From contig DBIA01000021.1 in assembly GCA_002296525.1 (NCBI GenBank), forward strand, positions 62,001-126,000: a DNA stretch of 64,000 nucleotides, read 5' to 3'. Positions 25,991 to 32,717 of this stretch are shown one piece after another. The stretch comes from Candidatus Neomicrothrix sp. UBA814. GTDB lineage: Bacteria; Actinomycetota; Acidimicrobiia; Acidimicrobiales; Poriferisodalaceae. The notes under the pieces are model-generated. The model ran no database searches, was not told where the DNA came from, and saw nothing but the letters and a program-made list of their open reading frames with translations. Position 1 is the stretch's first letter, and each line of letters starts with the position of its first letter. Position numbers and translations under genes: made by a program.

Positions 25991-27016
25991 CTAGCTGCGC
26001 CTAGAAGGTTTCCCGCGTGGATGGTAGATGCGGTGTTCTGTCACAAGTTCTGAGTTAGTTACCTTCGTGTAAATCTGAGTTGTGGCTATTGAGTCATGGC
26101 CCATGAGTTCTTGAACGTCGCGTAAATCTGCCCCGCCCTCCAAAAGGTGACTAGCGAACGTATGTCGCAGCGCGTGTGGCGAGCGGCCCGGCAGACCCTT
26201 GGACTCCAACAACTTGTGAATCACTCTCATTACGTCACGGCGCCCCATGCGATTGCCACGTCGGTTGAGAAATAACGCCGCTTTGTCTCTTCTACCGGGG
26301 GTGCAGGAGTCATCGAATTCACGGCTTCCTTCGGCGAGCCAAAGTTCAATGAGCTGACGAGCAATCAAACTCATAGGAACTCGTCGACCTCTTTTACCTT
26401 TACTTCCGAGATCCGTGCGACGTTTCTTACTGCTTCCCTCTACCTCCAGAAGCTCTCGTTCTCTATCGAAACTGGTGGAGTTCAAGCCGCATAGTTCGCT
26501 CACGCGAAGCCCTGATCCATAGAGAAGCTCAACGATCAACCTGTTGCGGAGATCAAGTGGGCTTTCCGGCGGGCCTTCATCAAGTAGCTGATTTATTTCT
26601 TCTCTGGTCAGAGGCCGCGGGAGTTTCTGTGCACCTTTGGGAGCTTGAACTTTGCTTGTTGGGTCTGAGCTAATTGTTCCTTTTCTGGTCAGCCATTGAA
26701 AGTATTGCCGCACTCCAGAGATACGACGGGCCATGGTTTTTTGTGCGCACCCCTCGTCGTGCATCGCGACTACCCAGCCGAGGACATCAGTGCGTTCAAT
26801 GGAATCGGGCCCGGCGTAACCCTGATCCTCGCTCCACTTGATAAACACGCTGAGGTCTTGTTCATAGGCTTGGACAGTGTTGCGGGACGCCGCCGTACGA
26901 GAGCGAAGAAACTCTGCGACGTTCCAATTGTCAGGGCTCACACAATGAACGGTACCGATAGCTACAAGATTCGGCTGGCAATATTCTTTAGTAGCCATGT
27001 ATTGAACGGTTTGCAT
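25991..27016 (-). CDS. xerC: Tyrosine recombinase XerC/XerD
   Basis: A site-specific recombinase of the type that resolves chromosome dimers at dif together with FtsK. The N-terminal SAM-like DNA-binding domain reads FLRSRTAASRNTVQAYEQDLSVFIKW. The catalytic domain has the active-site residues in YGSGLRVSELCGL (Arg), HALRHTFASHLLEGGADLRDVQELMGH (H-x-x-R and His) and TQIYTKV (nucleophilic Tyr). All catalytic residues are visible. The start is unresolved: ATG codons at 27016 and 26998 and a GTG at 26941 are in frame, none with a clear ribosome-binding site; the GTG gives the length closest to the family. XerC is suggested by its position ahead of rpsB; XerD cannot be excluded. Confidence 0.9.
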   Translation of the reverse strand: MQTVQYMATKEYCQPNLVAIGTVHCVSPDNWNVAEFLRSRTAASRNTVQAYEQDLSVFIKWSEDQGYAGPDSIERTDVLGWVVAMHDEGCAQKTMARRISGVRQYFQWLTRKGTISSDPTSKVQAPKGAQKLPRPLTREEINQLLDEGPPESPLDLRNRLIVELLYGSGLRVSELCGLNSTSFDRERELLEVEGSSKKRRTDLGSKGKRGRRVPMSLIARQLIELWLAEGSREFDDSCTPGRRDKAALFLNRRGNRMGRRDVMRVIHKLLESKGLPGRSPHALRHTFASHLLEGGADLRDVQELMGHDSIATTQIYTKVTNSELVTEHRIYHPRGKPSRRS

Positions 27017-27090
27017 AGAAACAAACTGTCAGTCACTGACTTCTTGATTTAGTTATCGTCAAATTTGGCTAGAGGGTGCATACTTCGGGC

Positions 27091-27201
27091 ATGGGCTATA
27101 ACCCGTACAGGAAATATTCCGCGACGGGGGTCGATTACTTGCTGGTCGCTATCGCTGGCTTGATCGCCATCGGGGCAGTTCTTTGGGGCCTATTCGGATA
27201 G
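27091..27201 (+). CDS. Small single-pass membrane protein (36 aa)
   Basis: A 36-codon frame starting at the ATG at 27091 encodes MGYNPYRKYSATGVDY followed by one hydrophobic helix (LLVAIAGLIAIGAVLWGLFG). The N-terminus is basic and the C-terminal 20 residues form a single membrane span. It ends seven bases before the start of the next plus-strand gene, which suggests a two-gene operon divergent from xerC. The pattern of a short N-x-x-R-K head plus one helix looks like the small unnamed membrane proteins that recur in actinobacterial genomes, but I cannot name a family. It is too short for most gene callers. Confidence 0.6.
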   Translation: MGYNPYRKYSATGVDYLLVAIAGLIAIGAVLWGLFG

Positions 27202-27207
27202 GGCAGC

Positions 27208-27417
27208 ATGTTTGATCTAGAGCCCGAGGACGGATTTGAAGTCCACCGTATTCAGCCTTTTCAGGCAACCAAGACATACCTGTGCCCCGGTTGTAATCGC
27301 GAGATACCGCCCGGGCTGGGACACATGGTTGCTGTTCCATTGGATGCGCCCGACCTAAGGCGTCATTGGCATTATGGGTGTTGGAAAGCTCGGCATCGAC
27401 GAAAACCCCGCGGCTAA
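27208..27417 (+). CDS. Small zinc-ribbon-like protein (CPGC...H..C)
   Basis: A 69-residue protein with a cysteine pair in YLCPGCNREIPPGLGH and a second half-site HWHYGCWKARHRRK, giving a probable zinc site from two cysteines, histidines and a third cysteine. The VHRIQPFQATKTY segment and the RRHWH..CW ending resemble short actinobacterial proteins usually labelled 'ATP/GTP-binding protein', a label with no good basis. The C-terminus is strongly basic, so nucleic-acid binding is plausible. It follows the 36-residue membrane protein closely and is convergent with rplS. Function unknown. Confidence 0.75.
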   Translation: MFDLEPEDGFEVHRIQPFQATKTYLCPGCNREIPPGLGHMVAVPLDAPDLRRHWHYGCWKARHRRKPRG

Positions 27418-27442
27418 GAGCCGTTCCGGGATGTCGCTGAAC

Positions 27443-27787
27443 TTAGTAGCGTTTTTCTTTTACGCGTGCAGACTTACCAATTCGATCCCGGAGGTAGTAG
27501 AGCTTCGATCGGCGAACATCACCAACGGCTACGCGCTCTATTTCCGCTACTGTCGGGGCGTGTAGTGGGAAAGTTCGCTCGACACCGACGCCAAAACTGA
27601 GCTTGCGAACGGTAAAGGATTCGCGGATGCCTGAACCACGTCGGGCGATTACATATCCCTCAAATATTTGTGTTCGCTCGCGGTTGCCTTCAACCACGCG
27701 GACGTGCACTTTGACCGTGTCACCAGGGCCGAATTCGGGATGGTCGGTTCTGAGTTGTGCTTGATCTACTAGATCGGTGCTGTGCAT
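27443..27787 (-). CDS. rplS: 50S ribosomal protein L19
   Basis: L19 sits at the 30S-50S interface. The 114 residues contain FGPGDTVKVHVRVVEGNRERTQIFEG, then ARRGSGIRESFTVRK and FPLHAPTVAEIERV, ending RRSKLYYLRDRIGKSARVKEK. This is the full family pattern. AGGAG lies ten bases before the ATG. It is downstream of trmD in the usual rpsP-rimM-trmD-rplS order, separated by a structured 121-base leader. Confidence 0.97.
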   Translation of the reverse strand: MHSTDLVDQAQLRTDHPEFGPGDTVKVHVRVVEGNRERTQIFEGYVIARRGSGIRESFTVRKLSFGVGVERTFPLHAPTVAEIERVAVGDVRRSKLYYLRDRIGKSARVKEKRY

Positions 27788-27843
27788 AGCGCACTTGCTC
27801 CTACTGCGGGTTCCAAATAAAGGAAGGACGACTGGTAGTTGTC

Positions 27844-27910
27844 AACAGGCACCGTTACCTAAGGCAGTAGGTACCGCATCAACAACGCCTTGTAATGCTA
27901 GCGGCCTGTT
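27844..27910 (-). promoter_or_regulatory. Structured leader of rplS
   Basis: Two nested inverted repeats lie between trmD and rplS. The outer pair is AACAGGC (27844-27850) with GCCTGTT (27904-27910), a 7-bp stem. Inside it TACCTA (27856-27861) pairs with TAGGTA (27868-27873) around a 6-base loop. Ribosomal-protein leaders that bind their own protein often look like this, and an L19 leader is known in Firmicutes. Whether this is a regulator is not shown. Confidence 0.35.
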
Positions 27911-28652
27911 ACTCCGAAACGAAGCGCTCGGCAATGCTTATCTCGAACTCATCTAGTAGGGCCAGTTCTTTACTCGTTACGCCCCGTTCCTCTAACAGGT
28001 CGGGCCTTAGTTCCGCGGTGCGGGCTATCGCCATCGCTAAACGCCAGTCGCCAACTCGGGCATGATTTCCGCCGCGAAGAGTTTCGGGAACCACAAGTCC
28101 CCGAAATTCCGATGGCCGAGTCCATTGTGGGTACTCCAACAACAAGTCGTCGAAACTTTCTTCATTCGTAGAGATTTCGTTACCTAGTACTCCTGGAACG
28201 AGCCGGGCAACAGTCTCGATGACAATCATTGCTGCGAACTCTCCCCCCGCAAGGACAAAATCACCTATCGAGATTTGTTCGTCGACCAGGTGCGTTTTGA
28301 TCCGTTCGTCTACCCCTTCGTATCGTCCGCATAGGAGTGAGAATCCCTCCAAATTTGCCAGTTCTTTGACCTTGGACTGATCGAGTCGAGTTCCTCCTGG
28401 GTCCAGTAGGAGAATGGGCCGGGGTGGTTCAACTAAATCTACGGCCTCGAAAAAAGGTTCTGGTTTCATAATCATTCCGGGGCCGCCGCCGAATGGTTTG
28501 TCATCAACCGTTCCATGCGGGTCTGTTGTCGTCATTCGAAGGTCGTGGACGCGAAGGTCAAGTAACTCTGCTTCTTGAGCTCTACCCAAAACGCTGAGCA
28601 TGCCCATATCCCGAACTAGTCCGGGAAAAATTGTAAAGACATCTATGCGCAC
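27909..28652 (-). CDS. trmD: tRNA (guanine-37-N1)-methyltransferase
   Basis: TrmD methylates G37 next to the anticodon with S-adenosylmethionine, preventing frameshifts. The 247 residues carry MRIDVFTIFPGLV at the start, DDKPFGGGPGMIMKPEP, the trefoil-knot cofactor region LLCGRYEGVDERI, and SIGDFVLAGGEFAAMIVIE. The substrate-side lid segment YPQWTRPSEFRGL is also seen. It follows rimM after 4 bases. Confidence 0.97.
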   Translation of the reverse strand: MRIDVFTIFPGLVRDMGMLSVLGRAQEAELLDLRVHDLRMTTTDPHGTVDDKPFGGGPGMIMKPEPFFEAVDLVEPPRPILLLDPGGTRLDQSKVKELANLEGFSLLCGRYEGVDERIKTHLVDEQISIGDFVLAGGEFAAMIVIETVARLVPGVLGNEISTNEESFDDLLLEYPQWTRPSEFRGLVVPETLRGGNHARVGDWRLAMAIARTAELRPDLLEERGVTSKELALLDEFEISIAERFVSE

Positions 28653-28656
28653 AGCT

Positions 28657-29133
28657 TCAACTCAATTCAAATAGCCCATCGGGAACATCAACCAAAATAA
28701 TTCCCTCCGTAAATTCAATTACAAAGGTCAATGGGACTAAGTGACCAGTGTCCAGCTCTAAAAGGTCGGACGCCGGATTGGCCACCACCGTCTTCACAGT
28801 CCCGCGTTCGACGCCACTCACTTCTTTCACTACCGAACCAATTAGTTCGTGCACCCACAGAGCGTCGGGAATATCTAACGGCTCAGCCCTGAGCGTTAAC
28901 CCTCGCAGCTCTTCTGCTTGAGTGCGGTTTTCTACGCCATGGAATTGCACGAGCCACTTGTCGTGATGTTGGCGCGATTTCGATACGACCAGTTCACCCA
29001 GATCACTCATGAGCGAACTTCCGCGGTCCAATCGTTCTGTTTGGTTGGTGATTAGACGAACGACTACTTCTCCGGCCGTTCCATGGGCCTTAGCGACGGT
29101 CCCAACCTCTAGTAGGTCTTCGAGGTTAGACAT
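28657..29133 (-). CDS. rimM: Ribosome maturation factor RimM
   Basis: RimM helps assemble the 30S head. The 158-residue protein starts LLEVGTVAKAHGTAGEVVVRLITNQ-like text (G-x-V-x-K-A-H-G motif at about residues 11-18) and has a C-terminal PRC-barrel with LWVHELIGSVVKEVSGVERGTV and a final LVPLTFVIEF. Length and position between khpA and trmD fit. Sequence divergence is high, as is normal for RimM. Confidence 0.93.
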   Translation of the reverse strand: MSNLEDLLEVGTVAKAHGTAGEVVVRLITNQTERLDRGSSLMSDLGELVVSKSRQHHDKWLVQFHGVENRTQAEELRGLTLRAEPLDIPDALWVHELIGSVVKEVSGVERGTVKTVVANPASDLLELDTGHLVPLTFVIEFTEGIILVDVPDGLFELS

Positions 29134-29165
29134 AATCTAGGTTGCCGGGGATACTGCACCCCGCC

Positions 29166-29420
29166 CTAGTCGCTGAAATCAACCTCAACATCGACGCCGT
29201 CCTTAACCGCCGCTGCTCTTACTAGCGTGCGGATTGAGTTAGCGACGCGCCCTCGTTTGCCAATCACGCGTCCGATGTCTTCCGAGCTCACCTTCGCCAT
29301 GAGGCTTAGTTTCGTGTCGCTCTCTTCGATCTCCAACTCAACCTGGTCTGGATGTTCAACCAGTTGCGCAATCAGATACAGGAGCACTTCTTCAGCAGTG
29401 GTTCCCTCTTGTTCGGTCAT
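29166..29420 (-). CDS. khpA: KH-domain RNA-binding protein KhpA
   Basis: An 84-residue protein with a single KH domain; the RNA-binding loop is in IGRVIGKRGRVANSIRTLVRAAA (G-x-x-G reads GKRG). KhpA (YlqC family) partners with KhpB in Gram-positive bacteria and affects cell size and small-RNA biology. The C-terminus VDVEVDFSD is typical. It overlaps the rpsP stop by four bases and precedes rimM, its conserved place between S16 and RimM. Confidence 0.93.
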   Translation of the reverse strand: MTEQEGTTAEEVLLYLIAQLVEHPDQVELEIEESDTKLSLMAKVSSEDIGRVIGKRGRVANSIRTLVRAAAVKDGVDVEVDFSD

Positions 29421-29899
29421 GACTGCTCCTCATCTTGGCTTTCCGATGTCGAGTCATCCTCATCAGTGGAGGGAGCGTCATTCTCGGTTACGGCTTCGTC
29501 TGGTTTACTGCTTTCTTCCGGAGCAGCTTCTTCATTGCCGGCGTCACTCGCATCCTCGGTTGCCGCTGGTGCGGAACTCGACTCGGATTTCTTGGACGAG
29601 CCTTTTTGTTTGGGTGCAGGGGCCGTCGGCGGAACGAAGGTTTCGCCCTTGAACTCCGCCCAAGCTCCTGAGATTTTCAGCAACTTTTCGACGGTTTCGC
29701 TCGGCTGCGCTCCTTCTTGGAGCCAGTGCACGGCGCGTTCATTATCGATCTTGACGACCGACGGTTCTAAACGGGGTTGGTAGGTACCGATGATTTCGAT
29801 AAAGCGCCCGTTGCGGGGGGACCGGCTATCGGCGGCCACGACACGGTAGGTCGGTTGCTTCTTCTTGCCCATGCGCATCAGGCGCAGTCGTACGGCCAT
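29417..29899 (-). CDS. rpsP: 30S ribosomal protein S16 with acidic C-terminal tail
   Basis: The first ~80 residues are a normal S16: AVRLRLMRMGKKKQPTYRVVAADSRSPRNGRFIE, then GTYQP and VDNERAVHWLQEGAQPSETV-like text. After a short basic linker (PKQKGSSKKSES) come about 55 residues of mostly Glu, Asp, Ser and Ala. Total 160 residues, against about 82-90 for E. coli. S16 helps stabilise the 5' domain of 16S rRNA. Long low-complexity tails on S16 are seen in several actinobacteria. The gene heads rpsP-khpA-rimM-trmD-rplS. Confidence 0.95.
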   Translation of the reverse strand: MAVRLRLMRMGKKKQPTYRVVAADSRSPRNGRFIEIIGTYQPRLEPSVVKIDNERAVHWLQEGAQPSETVEKLLKISGAWAEFKGETFVPPTAPAPKQKGSSKKSESSSAPAATEDASDAGNEEAAPEESSKPDEAVTENDAPSTDEDDSTSESQDEEQS

Positions 29900-30059
29900 A
29901 GTTATTCAGGTCTCTCCTGGGTCATCTTGTAGAAATAATCACTACTCTGCGTAGCCGACTCGGAAGCCGGTGGAGCAGCTAGGGGTGGCACAGTTAAAAG
30001 CCAGTATGGAAGCCTACCTGGCTAGACGCCCGACGGGCACGTCTGACGTCAAGGTCATT

Positions 30060-31499
30060 TCATCTACCGGGCAAGGTGAGGTCTAGACCATCAATATCTA
30101 ACTTCGGAATTGTTGGGGACTCTTTAGGCTGGACGCGGCTATTTCCTCCCTTAGCGGAGTTTTTCTTCCCCTTTTTCCCTTTCTTCGTCCTAGATTTGCG
30201 GCCTTTAGATTTTGAACCGAGACCCGCAAGGCCTTTCATCGCTTTTCGCATCTCTTTGAACTGCTTCAACAAATTACTTACTTGGGTTGGGGTCGTTCCG
30301 CTGCCTTTCGCTATTCGCGCTCGGCGGGATCCGTCAACTACATCAGGGTTAATTCTCTCTTCTGGTGTCATCGAAAGAACGATGGCTTCAACTCTGTCGA
30401 TTTCTCGCTCGTCGACGTCTGCGTCCTTCACTTCTTTCGGAATGCCAGGCATCATCGAAACAATGCTGGAAAGGTCGCCCATTTGTCGAACCTGTCTCAG
30501 CTGCTCCACGAAGTCATCAAGTGTGAAAGTCCCCTCTAAGAGTCTCTGAGTAGCTGCCTCAGCAGCCTCTTGTTCAAATACTTCTTCAGCTTTCTCAATG
30601 AGGGTTAAGACATCCCCCATTCCGAGAATGCGTTCGGCCATTCGCTCTGGGTGGAACTGGTCAAAATCCTGGAGCTTCTCCCCCGTTGAGGCAAAAGCAA
30701 CCGGGCGCCCTACGACTTCTTTGACGGATAGAGCCGCTCCGCCTCGAGCATCCCCGTCAAGTTTTGTGAGAATGACCGCATCGAGTTCGAGAGTGGCGTG
30801 AAACGCTTCAGCAGTATTGACTGCGTCTTGACCAGTCATGGCGTCAACAACGAGGAAGGTATAGTCGGGCTCCACTGCGTCGGATATGCCCGCTATTTCA
30901 TCCATCAGCGCACTATCCACTGTTAATCGGCCGGCGGTGTCAACAATCAGAACGTCTCGTCCTGTTTGTTGCGCTTCGAGCAGCCCGCCACGCGCTGCTT
31001 CGATGGCCCCTTCCGGTGCGGTAAACACTGGAACTTCTATTTGTTTGGCGAGCGTCTGCAATTGATCAACTGCCGCAGGCCTTTGCAGATCTGCGGCGAC
31101 TAGAAGCGGGTTACGCCCCTGCGACTTAAACCACCTAGCTAGCTTCGCCGACGAGGTCGTTTTTCCAGAACCTTGAAGACCGGCCATGAGAACAACGGTC
31201 GGTGACTTTGAGGAGTATGTGACCTGAAAGGACTCTCCACCCAGGATTGTTTTGAGTTCTTCATTAACAATCTTTACGACTTGTTGTCCTGGCGTCAGGC
31301 TCTCCGAAACATCTGCGCTGAGGCATCGCTGGCGCGTACGTTCTATGAACCCCTGAACGACATTGAAATGGACATCAGCCTCCAACAGCGCTAGTCGAAT
31401 TTCACGCGTCGCTTCAGCGATGTCATTTTCGGTTAGCCGACCTTTTCCTTTCAGGCGGCTCAAGATTCCGTCGAAACGGTCAGTGAGTGATTGGAACAT
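30060..31499 (-). CDS. ffh: Signal recognition particle protein (GTPase)
   Basis: Ffh binds 4.5S RNA and hydrophobic nascent chains and docks with FtsY. From the ATG at 31499 (MFQSLTDRFDGILSRLKGKG) it has 479 residues: N domain, G domain (GLQGSGKTTSSAKLA, DTAGRL, TKLDGDARGGAALS), and a methionine-rich M domain (SSIVSMMPGIP, then RIAKGSGTTPTQVSNLLKQFKEMRKAM). A Lys/Gly-rich tail follows. The frame runs 17 codons further up to a GTG at 31550 that overlaps the ftsY stop (GTGA); the ATG gives the usual N-terminus but its ribosome-binding site is weak, so the GTG remains possible. ftsY lies directly upstream. Confidence 0.95.
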   Translation of the reverse strand: MFQSLTDRFDGILSRLKGKGRLTENDIAEATREIRLALLEADVHFNVVQGFIERTRQRCLSADVSESLTPGQQVVKIVNEELKTILGGESFQVTYSSKSPTVVLMAGLQGSGKTTSSAKLARWFKSQGRNPLLVAADLQRPAAVDQLQTLAKQIEVPVFTAPEGAIEAARGGLLEAQQTGRDVLIVDTAGRLTVDSALMDEIAGISDAVEPDYTFLVVDAMTGQDAVNTAEAFHATLELDAVILTKLDGDARGGAALSVKEVVGRPVAFASTGEKLQDFDQFHPERMAERILGMGDVLTLIEKAEEVFEQEAAEAATQRLLEGTFTLDDFVEQLRQVRQMGDLSSIVSMMPGIPKEVKDADVDEREIDRVEAIVLSMTPEERINPDVVDGSRRARIAKGSGTTPTQVSNLLKQFKEMRKAMKGLAGLGSKSKGRKSRTKKGKKGKKNSAKGGNSRVQPKESPTIPKLDIDGLDLTLPGR

Positions 31500-31546
31500 A
31501 CTCTTGGCCAGGCTAGCGGTACGAGGTTCCGCTACTTTCCTTGCGT

Positions 31547-32671
31547 TCACTCATCGCCGAAAAGTGCTTCCACAAAAAGGTCCGGGTCAAAATCGACTAG
31601 ATCACGGTCACCTTCGCCGAGGCCTACAAGTTTCACCGGTAATCCCAACTCCTTTTCAATAGCAAAAACTATGCCACCCTTTGCGGATCCATCGAGTTTG
31701 GTGAGGACCACTCCGGTGACATCTACGGCATCAGAGAATTCTCGCGCCTGGCTCAGTCCGTTCTGGCCGGTGGTCGCATCAATCACCAACAACACTTCAC
31801 AGACTTCTCCCGGCTCACGATCAGCGACTCTTCGAACTTTGGCTAGCTCTTCCATCAAGTTGACTTTGTTATGAAGACGGCCCGCAGTGTCAGCAAGCAC
31901 AAGGTCAACTCCCCTCGCTGCTGCCGCCTCAGACGCGTCGTAAATGACGGAGCTGGGGTCCGCTCCTTCGCTTCCGCGTACTAGTTCCGCTTCGCTAGCT
32001 AGCGCCCACTGTTCCAGTTGTTCTGCAGCCGCTGCCCTAAAAGTGTCTCCTGCAGCCAAAAGAATCTTTCGACCTTCATCGCTATACCGTCGGGCTACTT
32101 TCCCTATTGATGTCGTTTTGCCAACACCGTTGACGCCCACAAATAACCAAATGGGCACACCTCCCTTTGGCGCAACTGTCCGCAGAGCCCTATCTCGAGA
32201 CAGCTCGGTCATCATCTGCAACTTGAGTTGGTCTAAAACCATCCCACCTTCACTCAGGCCCCGATCTTCGGCCGTGGCACGTAATCGGGCAATGGTGTCC
32301 ATAGTGGTGTGCACTCCAACGTCCGCAAGGATCAAGAGTTCTTCTATTTTCTCCCATATCTGAGGATCGACTGAATCTCCGCGTATATCTTTCAGCCGGT
32401 TCGAAACCAAGTCCCGAGCTTTGGTAATTCTTACCCTTAGTAAATCTGGCCCGGATTCAGACTGCTGGCCTTGAGTCTGCCTGTTCAGCTCATCGTCGGA
32501 AGTTTCTGGGTGCTCGAGGTCGGTGAACATCGAGCCTTCATCTGGGATTGGAGAGGTTTTTGTGCTGTCAGCGCGTCCATTGCGTTCAGACCACGCTCGA
32601 TGAGCCCACGGCAGCAACGCCAATGCGACCATCAACAGAACGAAAATAACTATGAGGAAAGGGGTATTCAC
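31547..32671 (-). CDS. ftsY: Signal recognition particle receptor FtsY
   Basis: FtsY is the membrane-associated GTPase partner of Ffh. The 374 residues start with a hydrophobic segment (FLIVIFVLLMVALALLPWA, about residues 5-23), then an acidic A region, then the NG domain with GVNGVGKTTSIGKVARRY, DTFRAAAAEQL, DTAGRLHNKVNLMEEL and TKLDGSAKGG. An N-terminal membrane anchor on FtsY is typical of actinobacteria and a difference from E. coli. The gene lies between smc and ffh. Confidence 0.96.
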   Translation of the reverse strand: MNTPFLIVIFVLLMVALALLPWAHRAWSERNGRADSTKTSPIPDEGSMFTDLEHPETSDDELNRQTQGQQSESGPDLLRVRITKARDLVSNRLKDIRGDSVDPQIWEKIEELLILADVGVHTTMDTIARLRATAEDRGLSEGGMVLDQLKLQMMTELSRDRALRTVAPKGGVPIWLFVGVNGVGKTTSIGKVARRYSDEGRKILLAAGDTFRAAAAEQLEQWALASEAELVRGSEGADPSSVIYDASEAAAARGVDLVLADTAGRLHNKVNLMEELAKVRRVADREPGEVCEVLLVIDATTGQNGLSQAREFSDAVDVTGVVLTKLDGSAKGGIVFAIEKELGLPVKLVGLGEGDRDLVDFDPDLFVEALFGDE

Positions 32672-32717
32672 TGAAACTGCAACCTACCGACAATTTTGGT
32701 TTTGGGATGAGCTAATC

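Noticed and set aside
29900..30059. Possible small RNA between rpsP and ffh (4.5S RNA considered)
   Set aside because: Only short, poor stems such as AGACG/CGTCT, and no SRP-RNA tetraloop motif; nothing can be supported.
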